NCBI GenBank assembly: GCA_010672585.1
Contig: JAAHGF010000001.1
Location: 496,001-560,000, forward strand
Direction of reading: 5' to 3'
DNA from: Okeania sp. SIO1I7
Lineage (GTDB): Bacteria; Cyanobacteriota; Cyanobacteriia; Cyanobacteriales; Microcoleaceae
DNA: 64,000 nt
Shown: one piece after another, positions 8,119 through 17,553 of the stretch
Numbering within the stretch: position 1 is the stretch's first letter
How the letters are laid out: each line of letters starts with the position of its first letter
Made by a program: the position numbers and the translations under genes
Notes under the pieces: model-generated
Told to the model about the DNA's origin: nothing
Seen by the model: only the letters and a program-made list of their open reading frames with translations
Database searches by the model: none

Positions 8119-9676
8119 TTGCTGCGCGATCGCGCTCTACCAACACTTAATACATTACCCAATGCTCATACATCTTCAGTCAATGCTATATTGGTTCGTC
8201 CAGAAAATCAAGAATTAATTACTGCTAGTTCTGATAAAACTATAAAAATCTGGAATTGGAAAACAAGAAAACTCAAATATACATTGGACGCAGGTCAGAC
8301 TCCAGTATTATCAATAGCAATTAGTCAGGATGGCTCTATTTTAATTAGTGGTAGTGAAGGGGATACAGCCAAATTCTGGGACTTAGAAATCAGAGAACTG
8401 ATTTACTTTTTGGGTGGCGTTCATTACAGTAGAATTAATGCTGTTGCCATTAGTCCAAACGCTCAGATTGGCGTGACAGGTAGTAAAGGTGGAAATGTGA
8501 AGATTTGGCGTAAAGATGAACGAGTGAAAAATTTTTAGTTCAGAAAGAAACATTGTAGTGCATTAACTCAAGAATCTCTTGTTGAACTGAGAAAAAAGCC
8601 AAATAAGTTAGGTCTAAAAAGTGAAGATGTTCAAAATACTGAGCAGTTAGTAATCAAGCAATTTTATCAAATAAATCTGGATAAGTATCAAAAATAATTC
8701 CAACAGAAAATTAAGCAAGAAGGTTATCCTTTAAGTGAAACAACTCATTATAAACTACAACAAAGGTAAAGATTATTAGGTTTTAGCTATGAGGATGTAG
8801 ATGCTGCTGAGAAATTAATTATCAAGCCCTTTTACGACGAGAATATGCGCAAATATCGGGAATAATTTATAGATTTAATGAATGAAAAAGTTAGTGCATT
8901 AACTCAAGAATCTCTTGCTGAATTGAGAAAAAAGCCAAATAAGTTAGGTCTAAAAAGTGAAGATGTACAAAATACTGAGCAGTCAGTAATCAAGCAATTT
9001 TATCAAACAAATCTGGACAAGTATCAAAAAGAATTCCAACAGAAAATAAAGCAAGAAGGTTATCCCCTAAACAATGAAACTATTATTTGACTGAAACAAA
9101 GGCAAGAATTGCTAGGAATTAAAATATTAGGTTTTAACCGTGAGGATATAGAAATTGTTCAAAGGATAATTAAAAATCACAGAGACAAAAACAAAGTTGT
9201 TGATTATTTATCCAGCGTTATATTTACATAAAATTATCAAAAGCTAAGGGATTTGTTGGCTTCAAACAGATGGAAATAAGCGAACGAAAAAACTAAAAAT
9301 ATTTTGTTTGACTTGATAAAAAATACTCTTCAAAGTCAAGAAGAAAGACATACAAAAAAAATCACTGAATAGCAGATAAAAATGATTGATATACTGCAAA
9401 TACAGATAATTAATATACTGTGGGATTTGTATAGTAAGGGCAGATTTAGTTTTCATAAACAATAAAGATATTTTTGTTGCAGAAGACAAAAACTTTAAAG
9501 CTTTTAGCGAGCGTATAGGCTGGAAAAATAAAGCATTTTTTCTTGTTGATTTTTTGAGTTGGAAGTCAGATGATGATATAACTTTTAATATTGAAGCTCC
9601 TGAAGGGCATTTACATTTTTGGAAACCTTACATTAGCAATCCTGAAGAGTTTTTTATCAAGTTGATTAATGTATAG
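8119..9676 (+). pseudogene. Decayed WD40 / helical-repeat / GUN4 protein
   Basis: A broken gene. 8119-8538 keeps three WD40 blades (SSVNAILVRP, ASSDKTIKIWNWKT, SGSEGDTAKFWDLE, TGSKGGNVKIWRKD). Next come two copies, 336 bp apart (8557 and 8893), of a helical module (LTQESL, ELRKKPNKLGLKSEDVQNTE, KYQKEFQQKIKQEGYPL) like those in cyanobacterial GUN4 or kinase proteins. 9243-9676 is a GUN4 domain: LRDLLASNRWK-stop-ANEKT, ILWDLYSKGRFSF, then after a frame change FSERIGWKNKAF and FNIEAPEGHLHFW. Several stops are TAA where GAA or CAA is expected (KYQK-stop-FQQ; KYRE-stop-FID). The 70-residue open piece at 8878-9090 is one surviving module, not a gene. Confidence 0.8.
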
Positions 9677-10034
9677 CAACTAGAGTAATAAAGTAATTGA
9701 TTCTATATTTGCTACTTTCATTTAACCTTTGATAAATCTCTAAATAATCAATATTCTGGGAATAATAGTTTAGATTTTGAAAATGGCAGTTCCTAATACT
9801 TTAAGTGATATTATAACCCACATTCAACACTTCAACTTGTCATATGAAAATTAGTATAAAATCCGTAGCTTGCTTAGGTATTTATACTATATAAATTATC
9901 TTCATTTACCTTGATCAGGAGTCAAATTCTCAGTTAAATATTCAACATAAATACTTACTGAATTGTTGACTCCTATTGACCACTATAATTCTCTTCCTAC
10001 TTCTTACTTTTGACTTTTGACTTATGTTTTTATA
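9677..10034. other. Intergenic region, nothing recognised
   Basis: A 358-base AT-rich gap between the decayed GUN4 gene and the 3' end of the thioredoxin reductase gene. Short direct repeats of TTTTGACT lie near 10010. I see no gene, clear terminator or RNA. Confidence 0.5.
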
Positions 10035-11399
10035 CTAGGTTTTGTCTTGCGAAATGTAGGCTTGAATAACCTGCCGATATTCACTCTTACGCTTCACACC
10101 TTTCAACTGTTCAACCAAATCCTTATTCTTAAAAAACTGAATCGTTGGTGTAGACATTACCCCTGCATTCTGAGCAATTTCGGGATCTTGCTCAATATCA
10201 ATCTCTACATAATGAATTTTTCCCTCAAACTCTTGTAGGACCTTCTCCAAAATAGGCTTCAAAGTATGACATGGAGCACAGGTAGGGGCAGAATACTTAA
10301 CTATAATTAGGCGATCGCTCTCGTGGTAGAGTTTCCGCAAAGCATAACCCCCCAGATGGTGAGTAGCATTCTGGTCAAAACTCTCAACAGTATCAACAAC
10401 TATCTCCTTATCCGATTTCTGAGTTGCATTTTCCTGAGCAAACTCCTGTACCAAACCTCTTTCTGACAACCATCTCTCTACCAACATTGCCCCCATACAA
10501 CCACTACCAGCAGCAGTTATTGCCTGACGAAACTCACTATCTTGGACATCACCCACAGCATAGACACCTTCAACGCTAGTTTTAACCATATCTCGAGTAA
10601 CCACATAACCCTTCTCATCTAACTCCAACTGTCCTTGAAAAATTTGAGTATTTGGGGTATGACCAATAGCATAAAACAAACCACTCACTGGTAAGTCCTG
10701 CTGTGTACCAGTTTGATTATTTCTGAGTTTCACACCTTCAAACACACCATTACCATATACATCTATAACTTCAGTTTGCCAATGAACAGTAATTTTCGGA
10801 TTTTCTAACACTCTCTGCTGCATCGTCTTACTTGCCTGCATTCGGTCTCGACGTACCAATAAATGAATATGAGAACCATACTTAGTTAAATAAAGAGACT
10901 CCTCCGCTGCAGTATCCCCACCACCAATAACTGCTAATTCCACTCCTTTAAAAGCTGGGTTAGCTCCATCGCAGACAGCACAAGCAGAAATACCACTATT
11001 CCAAAATTTTTCTTCACTAGGTAGTTTGAGTTTTTTGGCAGTCGCCCCAGTAGCAATGATGATGCTATAAGTTTTAATTTCTCGTTCCTCTGACTTAATA
11101 GTAAATGGGTACTGAGTTAAGTCTACAAAGGTAACATCTTCGGTGTATAGTTCTGTCCCCCAGCGAACTGCTTGATTTTTCATCCGTTCCATTAATTCCG
11201 GTCCGGTAATTCCTTCGGGAAAGCCGGGAAAGTTCTCTACTTCAGTCGTTGTCATTAATTGACCGCCTGGTACACCTCCTATTTGATAACCTTCAAAGAC
11301 TACTGGTTTGAGGTTCGCACGTCCTGCATAGATAGCGGCAGTATAGCCTGCTGGTCCTGAACCTATAACTACTAAGTTTTCTATTTTTTGTTTTGTCAT
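10035..11399 (-). CDS. ntrC: NADPH-thioredoxin reductase with fused thioredoxin domain (NTRC)
   Basis: 454 residues. Residues 1-310 are a thioredoxin reductase: FAD-binding [15 protein letters not shown], redox pair CAVC at 140/143, NADPH-binding GGGDTAAEE, and the C-terminal FAD motif YAVGDVQD. Residues about 345-454 are a thioredoxin domain with active site CAPC at 374/377. This is the NTRC architecture of chloroplasts and some cyanobacteria, a single-polypeptide NADPH-driven reductant for 2-Cys peroxiredoxins and, in plants, tetrapyrrole-synthesis enzymes. It is the full expected length with both CxxC pairs intact. It is transcribed alone; a decayed tnpB end lies about 180 bases upstream. 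The symbol should not be confused with the nitrogen regulator of the same name. Confidence 0.93.
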   Translation of the reverse strand: MTKQKIENLVVIGSGPAGYTAAIYAGRANLKPVVFEGYQIGGVPGGQLMTTTEVENFPGFPEGITGPELMERMKNQAVRWGTELYTEDVTFVDLTQYPFTIKSEEREIKTYSIIIATGATAKKLKLPSEEKFWNSGISACAVCDGANPAFKGVELAVIGGGDTAAEESLYLTKYGSHIHLLVRRDRMQASKTMQQRVLENPKITVHWQTEVIDVYGNGVFEGVKLRNNQTGTQQDLPVSGLFYAIGHTPNTQIFQGQLELDEKGYVVTRDMVKTSVEGVYAVGDVQDSEFRQAITAAGSGCMGAMLVERWLSERGLVQEFAQENATQKSDKEIVVDTVESFDQNATHHLGGYALRKLYHESDRLIIVKYSAPTCAPCHTLKPILEKVLQEFEGKIHYVEIDIEQDPEIAQNAGVMSTPTIQFFKNKDLVEQLKGVKRKSEYRQVIQAYISQDKT

Positions 11400-12277
11400 A
11401 ATGTCTAGACTTGGTGTTGACTGCTCCCCTTCCTCGGCGTTGCGCTTTATGAGGGGGATTCTTAAGTAATCCAGAATTGAACTCTTAAAGGCGTAGTCAA
11501 AGCACCACTACTAACTCCTTTAAGACATAATCCTAAAGTTGCCAATACTTTTCTTGACATACTCCCGATGCTGTTCTACAAGACAGCAGGGGATTCTTCA
11601 GCCAGAGAAACCCTGACCGCAGTTTTAACAGAGGTGATGTCCTCCCCCTGTGTTAAAATTTTGGCTGCATCATTGCAATCAGCATTAATCAAGCTGCCAT
11701 TGGCACAACTATACAATCCTCGTTTGACTCGCTTTCCTTATGGTTTCCAGCTTTTCTTACAGAATGCTGCGCAAACAGGTTTAGCACCGAATGTCGGCAA
11801 GAAATTATCATCTAATATCTGCTGATCAAGTTATACCAAATTCACGCAATGGTATTTACATCTTAATATAAGTTTTCTGCATTTACGTTGAATTTTGCCG
11901 ACCTATTGTTGTTTATATTATTAAAAAAAATATTTCTGAGGAGATAATTTTAAAATTGTAATGTTAAGTACATTATGAATAAAAGTAAAGTTGGCTAGTT
12001 ATTGACATTATTCTCAATTATTTGACGAATTTACTGAATTTGCAGTCTATGATATGATTTTTATAGTCACAGGATTGGTGTAATTAATTTGCAAAAAAAC
12101 TCTGGAAACTATATTTAAATCGTATTATGTTAAGTAATTTTAATTTTAATTTGTTGGAGAAAAAAACAATTTTTCTAGAGATAGCTTAACAATAAAGGCC
12201 GAAAATTTGACAAAAAACTAGATTTGTGTATGGTCATTTTGGTGATTGGTAGGAATTTTACTGAAACAGAAAAAATT
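11400..12277. other. Intergenic region with tnpB fragment
   Basis: The gap between the divergent NTRC and methyltransferase genes. Apart from the tnpB end listed separately it holds AT-rich sequence. The part from about 11830 to 12277 is very AT-rich and probably contains the methyltransferase promoter, which I cannot place exactly. Confidence 0.5.
11554..11760 (-). pseudogene. 3' fragment of tnpB with IS605-type right end
   Basis: Read on the minus strand it gives RGLYSCANGSLINADCNDAA, a recognisable end of a TnpB of the IS200/IS605 group, then EESPAVL and a stop at 11576-11578. The stop lies inside the right-end hairpin (CCCGATGCTGT/ACAGCAGGGG), followed by GAGTATGTCAAG. This stop-in-hairpin arrangement is the same as in the intact element at 27 kb. 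The upstream half of the gene is missing, and an R4-like core (GTTTGCGCAGCATTCTG) lies just beyond the break, near 11765-11785. Confidence 0.75.
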
Positions 12278-12943
12278 ATGGACAGAATATTAGAACCAGA
12301 AGTGATGGACACTTGGGAAGAAGCAGAAGAATATGACTCAATGGACTTTTTGGAAGTCAATCAAGCCTTTGCAGAAAGTTCTATAGAAATCGGCCCAAAA
12401 AAAGGATTAGTTCTTGATGTCGGTACTGGTACTGCCAGAATACCTATATTAATATGTCAGCAACAACCAGAATGGCAAATAATTGGTATTGATTTATCAA
12501 AAAATATGCTGACTATTGGAGAGAGAAATATTGAAAAAGCACAATTACAATCGCAGATCAAATTAGAATTAGTAGATGCCAAAAAATTACCCTATTCAGA
12601 ACATAGTTTTGAGATGGTAATTTCTAACAGTATTGTTCACCATTTATCAGAGCCATTACTCTTATTTCAAGAAGTTAAAAGAGTTTTACAGCCTAGAGGT
12701 GGAATATTTATACGAGACTTACTTCGTCCAGAAACTCCAGAATTAAAAGAGGAACTTGTAGACAAATACGCTAGAGATTGTAATCAACATCAACAGAAAT
12801 TATTTAGAGATTCTTTGCAAGCTGCTCTGACTATTGTTGAAGTAGAGAAAATAGTTAAAGATGCTGGTATTAAAGAAGTAAAAATATATCAATCATCAGA
12901 TAGGCATTGGACTGTAGAAAGAAAATGGTCAAAAATAGAATAG
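12278..12943 (+). CDS. Class I SAM-dependent methyltransferase
   Basis: About 221 residues from the chosen ATG at 12278 (MDRILEPEVMDTWEEAEEYD). An upstream in-frame ATG at 12224 would add 18 residues that do not resemble the family. Motif I is LVLDVGTGTARIPI, followed by an acidic residue in IIGIDLS and by DAKKLPYSEHSFEMVISNSI, the UbiE/Methyltransf_11 pattern. IVHHLSEPLLLFQEVKRVLQ is the usual post-motif helix. Cytosolic and soluble. The substrate is unknown; relatives with the EPEVMDxxEEA start are widespread in cyanobacteria without an assigned role. Monocistronic, with a long AT-rich leader. Confidence 0.85.
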   Translation: MDRILEPEVMDTWEEAEEYDSMDFLEVNQAFAESSIEIGPKKGLVLDVGTGTARIPILICQQQPEWQIIGIDLSKNMLTIGERNIEKAQLQSQIKLELVDAKKLPYSEHSFEMVISNSIVHHLSEPLLLFQEVKRVLQPRGGIFIRDLLRPETPELKEELVDKYARDCNQHQQKLFRDSLQAALTIVEVEKIVKDAGIKEVKIYQSSDRHWTVERKWSKIE

Positions 12944-13132
12944 ACATCTTCACCAAAAGAGGGAACAGGGAATAAGGAACGGGGAACCCACCCCTCGCCC
13001 CTCCCCCTCCCAGGAGGGGAATAATTTATAATTTATGGATAATAATTGATTTAATTTTTGTTTTTTGGAGATGTCTAATAGTCTTGAATAGTAACAAGTT
13101 CATACCAAGCTTAGTTACATCTTAAATCGATG

Positions 13133-13215
13133 TGTTCTGCCGTAAGCATTTCCTGCGGACTGCTGCGCAAACAGCCGTCAGCTATTAGCTAGCCTCCTAG
13201 GTCGGAACTGCGCAA
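13133..13215. repeat. R4 hairpin repeat
   Basis: Contains the R4 core (GCATTTCCTGCGGA, CTGCGCAAACAGC) followed by CAGCTATTAGCTAGCCTCCT. Same family as at 24.8, 29.0, 41.2, 42.1-42.3, 44.1-44.4 and 45.2 kb. Confidence 0.7.
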
Positions 13216-13585
13216 TTCAGCTATTAATTTTGGGGAAGGTAAAAATAATTGAGAAATTGAAACAGAATAAAAGTTACTGTTAAAGTTCCCCTCCTCAACC
13301 TAATAAGTAATGAATAATTAGGGTTTGCTGATAGCTGACTGCTAATAGCTGAATGCTTACGTTCTGCCTTAAGCACAAAATTTTATCGAGCGGAGATATT
13401 TTCAAAAATTAATGATTAATAATTACCTATTTGTTTGAAAATGATTTTTTTTCTTAATTTATTCAAATAAGAAGAGGCTTTAAACTTTAATTATTAGGCA
13501 AAAGCTAGTTTGGGTTTAGATAACTTCTTAATTCCTATATCTAATAACCTTGAATTTAGTACTCTAAAATCACTCAAAACATTAA

Positions 13586-13699
13586 CTATAACAGGGAACA
13601 GGAAACAGGGCACAGGAAACAGGAAACAGTGGCAAAAGCTTTTCTCTGTCTCAGGTTCATCATCAGTCTATGTCCTAACCAACTCGTTCCTTGCTATAT
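13586..13699. repeat. R5-family inverted-repeat element
   Basis: Begins CTATAACAGGGAACAGG and ends CTCGTTCCTTGCTATA, an imperfect terminal inverted repeat. The interior AAAAGCTTTTCTCTGTCTCA and TTCATCATCA is shared with copies at 38.1 and 48.6 kb. Confidence 0.65.
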
Positions 13700-14051
13700 A
13701 AATAGATGTTTTTATAAGTTAAAAAATTATTGAAAAATTGTGTCTTTGATTCGTTGGATTTCTGACGAATAATCTTGAGATATCTATTAGCTAGATTTAG
13801 TCAAAAAGACATCACTTCTATTAAAGGATATGATTTGATTATTGAGGCATTATCTTTAGCTGGACTTTAGGAAATTGGCATCAGAAAGCAAAACCACAGT
13901 ATGTAGTAGATTTTTTGGAAAAATATTTAAGATACATGATTTTCATTAAAAATTTTTTATCATAACACTATACAGAATTGAAAAGTGGTCATAAGCTGTT
14001 AATAGAAGGTTAAAAAAATCAAAAGGAAGGAATTAGGGCAGAAGTTGGAAA

Positions 14052-14331
14052 TATTTAGATTGCGGAGTTGTGATTGACCGCGATGTGTTTGCATTTGCGC
14101 AGCATCCCGTAGGGAAGCATGACCTAGGAAACGCGGCGATCAATATAAAAAATAGGGCGGTAGGGCATTCCGTCCTTAAAGCTCGTGGATACCGACGGAA
14201 TACCGGGGCTGCGAAACGAGAAGCCCACACAATGCGCGCCAGCTTAGTGTGGGAGTATGTCACTCAGGGATTTAACCCTTGCTCTCTAAAGATTGTGCTT
14301 ATGGAAGAAGCTACGGGCGGTCAACAGAATT
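14052..14331 (+). pseudogene. tnpB 3' fragment interrupted by an R4-like insertion
   Basis: The frame reads CGVVIDRD, then 13 foreign codons, then LGNAAINIKNRAVGHSVLKA. The flanks are the last half of a TnpB zinc ribbon and RuvC-III motif (DRDxNAAINI). The 39 bp insert (14085-14123) carries GCGCAGCATCCCGTAGGGAA, an R4-type hairpin core, in frame. The right-end hairpin follows (CCCACAC at 14224-14230, GTGTGGG at 14247-14253) and then AGTATGTCAC. The 5' two thirds of the gene are gone. A related end lies at 37.6 kb. Confidence 0.75.
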
Positions 14332-14394
14332 AGTCAACCTTTTTCCCTTTTCCCTATTCCTTCAAGTTTATTTTTTCCACAGGAGCAATAGATT

Positions 14395-15798
14395 ATGACC
14401 ACAACTACAAGGTTTAATTCTTATCTGATGGGCAATTTTGCCCCAGTGAGCGAAGAAATTACTGTTGACAACTTAGAAATCAAAGGCGAACTTCCTAGAG
14501 ATTTGTCAGGAATGTATGTTCGTAATGGCCCTAATCCTCAATTTACCCCTCTAGGTAAATATGACTGGATGGATGGTGATGGAATGCTGCATGGAGTGAG
14601 AATTAGTGGTGGTAAGGCAGAATATAAAAATCGTTATGTGCGGACAGGAGGTTTTGAAGTTGAACGAGACTTGGGTTATGCAGTCTGGAGTGGAAGATTA
14701 GAACCGCCTCAAGTTTGTAATCCTTACGGGCCGTATAAGAATGTCTCTAATAGTAGTGTTAGTTATCACAATGGCAAATTATTAACTTTTTGGGAAGCAG
14801 GGTTGCCTTACGCAGTTGAAGTTCCTAGTTTAGAAACAATTGGTCCATATTTGTGCGATGGTTACTTGGATTCTACTTTCACTTCTCATCCGAAAGTCGA
14901 TCCTATGACTGGAGAATTAATATTTTTTGGTTACGCTCTTGATGCGCCCCCTTATTTAAAGTATGGGGTGATTTCTAGTCATGGTGAGTTGCTACAAATA
15001 GTACCTATTAATATACCTGTGCCCAGTGGGCCACATGACTTTGCCATTACAAAAAATTATACAGTTTTGATAGATTTACCATTGAGATTCCGTCCAGAAC
15101 GAGTGGAGAAAGGTTTACCTGGTTGGATTTTTGAGAAGGGAGTGCCGAGTCGGTTTGGTATTTTGCCTCGGTATGGAAATAATGAAGATATTCAATGGTT
15201 TGAAGCTCATCCTTGCTATATCAATCATATTTTGAATGCTTATGAAGATGGGGATGAGGTAATACTGTATGGTTGTCGGATGAGTTCTACTCATTCCTAT
15301 GCTAGTAATTTTAGAGATAGAGACCCTGATGAGAATATTCCTCGAATGTATGGTTGGGCATTTAATCTCAAAACTGGTGCTGTGAGAGAGGGAATGTTAG
15401 ATAAAAGACCATCGGAGTTTCCTTCTATTAATCATCGTTTTGTCGGACGAGAGATGCGTTATGGTTACACTTCTAGGATGGCTTCACTACAACCCTTGTT
15501 TGATGGGATTATTAAGTATGATTTTTATACTGGTAGGTCAATAACCCATGATTTTCAGGAACAACGTTATGGGGGTGCTGTAACATTTGCACCGAGAATA
15601 GGTGCTATTGATGAGGATGATGGTTGGTTACTAACATTTGTGTATGATGAGAAAGATAAATGTTCTGAGTTATTGGTAATAGATGCTCAGAATATGAGAG
15701 AAGATCCTGTGGCACGAGTTATTTTACCTCAGAGAGTTCCTTATGGTTTTCATGGCACTTGGATATCTGAGATGCAATTGATAAATAGGGCTTGTTGA
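14395..15798 (+). CDS. Carotenoid oxygenase (RPE65/CCD family)
   Basis: 467 residues with the family start (VDNLEIKGELPRDLSGMYVR, NGPNPQF) and four conserved metal-binding histidine contexts: TSHPKVDPMTG, SGPHDFAITKN, HPCYINHILNAYE and YGFHGTWI. These bind the catalytic Fe(II). Such enzymes cleave double bonds of carotenoids or apocarotenals, giving retinal-like products; which substrate cannot be told from sequence. It is a soluble seven-bladed propeller that may touch membranes. An ATG after AGGAGCAATAG gives a good ribosome site. The last residues (INRAC) lie in an R2 repeat end (AATAGGGCTTGTTGAAAAAG), so the original C-terminus may have been slightly altered by the repeat. Confidence 0.9.
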   Translation: MTTTTRFNSYLMGNFAPVSEEITVDNLEIKGELPRDLSGMYVRNGPNPQFTPLGKYDWMDGDGMLHGVRISGGKAEYKNRYVRTGGFEVERDLGYAVWSGRLEPPQVCNPYGPYKNVSNSSVSYHNGKLLTFWEAGLPYAVEVPSLETIGPYLCDGYLDSTFTSHPKVDPMTGELIFFGYALDAPPYLKYGVISSHGELLQIVPINIPVPSGPHDFAITKNYTVLIDLPLRFRPERVEKGLPGWIFEKGVPSRFGILPRYGNNEDIQWFEAHPCYINHILNAYEDGDEVILYGCRMSSTHSYASNFRDRDPDENIPRMYGWAFNLKTGAVREGMLDKRPSEFPSINHRFVGREMRYGYTSRMASLQPLFDGIIKYDFYTGRSITHDFQEQRYGGAVTFAPRIGAIDEDDGWLLTFVYDEKDKCSELLVIDAQNMREDPVARVILPQRVPYGFHGTWISEMQLINRAC

Positions 15799-16085
15799 AA
15801 AAGTTTTTTTAAGGAGTGGAGGAGTGGCTCACACGGATTATGGCACGGATACACGGATACGGAAGGGAGTGGGGGGAGTCTTACAAAGGGAAGTTTTTAA
15901 GATTTGACAGGGAGACGCGGTGACACGGGGACGCGGAGATTGGATAATTGAGTAATTAATTCAATCTACTCGCTCTATTCATTAGAGAAAACTCCCGTCC
16001 ATCTATCTGTGCGTCTCCCTCTCTCCACGTCTTCGTGTCTCCCCCTCCCCGCGTCCTCTCCACTCAATAATTCTCCGTTTTTCCC

Positions 16086-16120
16086 AACTCCTGACTCCTG
16101 ACTCCTGACTTCTGACTTCT
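16086..16120. repeat. Heptanucleotide repeat (CTCCTGA)n
   Basis: Five imperfect copies of ACTCCTG, the reverse complement of the GGAGTCA heptad also found at 20.24 and 44.05 kb. Short tandem heptads of this kind are typical of filamentous cyanobacteria. Confidence 0.8.
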
Positions 16121-16123
16121 AAT

Positions 16124-16567
16124 TAGGGCTTACTGATTAAATATCAAAGCATTGACTGATATTGGTTTTAGGCTTTTTATGTCTTTAAAAAGTATGAGCT
16201 TTTCGGTAGCTTAGGTTAAAAAAGTGAGGATTTTCACCGAAGCAAAAGCCGAAAAATCACTCTGACAAAACTTATATCATGTTCGGTTGAATACTTATAA
16301 ATAACTGTTGTGAGAAGTCAGTCCTCAGTCCTCAGTCCTCAGGAGGGAAGAAAGGAGGAATACATAGAAAATATTGGAGAAAAGCATTGATAATTTCAGT
16401 ATTTCTTTGGTACTGTCGCTACCCGGAGTCCTTAAATTTTATTATAACTGACCCGTCCGAACATGATATTAGCTCCTAACTCCTCGCTCATTCCCATTTT
16501 TTCTGTCTCCTTTCTCCTATCTCCTGTTTCCTACCCCAGCAAAAAGACTTTCCATACGCAAACCCTA
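16124..16567 (-). repeat. R2-family inverted-repeat element with nested R3
   Basis: The ends are TAGGGCTTACTGATTAAATA at 16124 and GCAAACCCTAA at 16567, matching the R2 inverted repeat TAGGGYTTGCTGA. An R3 element with its own inverted ends sits inside (16274-16470). The outer right end abuts the stop codon of the duplicated thioredoxin-fold gene fragment. Confidence 0.65.
16274..16470. repeat. R3-family element nested in R2
   Basis: Ends TATATCATGTTCGGTTGAAT and TCCGAACATGATATT form a clear inverted repeat. The interior has CAGTCCTCAGTCCTCAG heptads. It lies wholly within the R2 element, so it inserted later. Confidence 0.7.
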
Positions 16568-16568
16568 A

Positions 16569-17385
16569 TTATTTAGTCCAACGATTTTGAGTTTGTTCTA
16601 GATGTTCTAATAATTCTTGTTTATTCAAAGAAGGTTTTTTACATATCAAACCTTGACAAACTAACCCTACGGAATTTTTGGGTAAATCTGCTTCAACTTT
16701 ATAAATAGTAGTAGGAAAATACTGAGTAATCAAACTAGAAATTTCTGCTTCAGATGTTCTGACTAAGGTTTGATTTCTATACCAGTCAAGAGCAATGAAT
16801 AAACTCGGACAAGCTTGAGGAGATTGTTTCATTATGCTGCTAAAAGCTGTTAAAGCTGACTCAGCTCGGTCGAGATAATATAATTCTTCGATTAGCAAAG
16901 ATAGACGTACTAAATTGGCAACTGCTATGTCATTTGCTGCGGGAGTTGCATTATCAATATAGTTCCGTTCTTGTAATATTAATTCTCCACTAACATCGCT
17001 CGGTGAATTGTAATAACCTGATGCTTCTAAACTCCATAAAAATTTATCAAATTCATCTATGTCATTTGCTGCGGGAGTTGCATTGTCTATATAGTTCTGT
17101 TCTCGTAATATTAATTCTCCACTAACGTCGCTCGGTGAATTGTAATAACCTGATGCTTCTAAACTCCATAAAAATTTATTAAATTCATCTTGTAATTTTA
17201 CTGCTAACGTTGCTCGGTGAATTGTAATAACCTGATGCTTCTAAACTCCATAAAAATTTATTAAATTCATCTTGTAATTTTACTGCTGTTTCTAGCCAAA
17301 AATTAGTATTTGATGAAGTAATAGAAGCTTGTTGTAAGTCTAGCAAAGCTTTTATAAATAAAGCATAGTCTTCCACTTTAGAAAA
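16569..17385 (-). pseudogene. Partial, internally stuttered duplicate of the adjacent SPATA20/YyaL-like gene
   Basis: Nearly identical to the last 600 bp of the gene at 17554-19617, including its stop codon. The 109-residue piece at 16569-16898 differs by only a few residues from the parent C-terminus. From about 16930 to 17290 one block (reading [14 protein letters not shown] and [17 protein letters not shown]-like sequence on the minus strand) occurs three times in shortened, overlapping form with frame shifts. From about 17380 the sequence leaves the parent and becomes a low-complexity AGAAGGCAGAAGG stretch. This is an aborted tandem duplication followed by slippage; it has no start codon. 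Confidence 0.85.
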
Positions 17386-17553
17386 AGTAAGGCAGAAGGT
17401 AGAAGGCAGAAGGAAAGAAAAGGTTAGAAGGGAGAAAGTTTTTTGATTGCGCTTTCCATTCAATGCAGGCATAAAATGCTGGAATATCCCCTGATAATTC
17501 CTACTTTCTTCCTACTGACTCCCAACTCCTGACTCCTGAGGGCTGACTCCTAA

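Larger units (their letters stand above)
12944..14394. other. Long intergenic region with R4, R5 and tnpB debris
   Basis: A 1.45 kb gap without an intact gene. It holds R4 hairpin repeats (about 13133-13215 and 13335-13375), an R5 element (13586-13699), unassigned AT-rich sequence (13700-14040) in which short coding-like scraps end at stops, and a tnpB 3' fragment (14052-14330). Confidence 0.7.
15799..16568. other. Intergenic region dominated by nested repeats
   Basis: A solo R2 end at 15785-15806, low-complexity GACGCGG and CTCC-rich sequence, a heptad array (16086-16120) and an R2 element (16124-16567) that contains an R3 element. No gene is seen. Confidence 0.75.
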
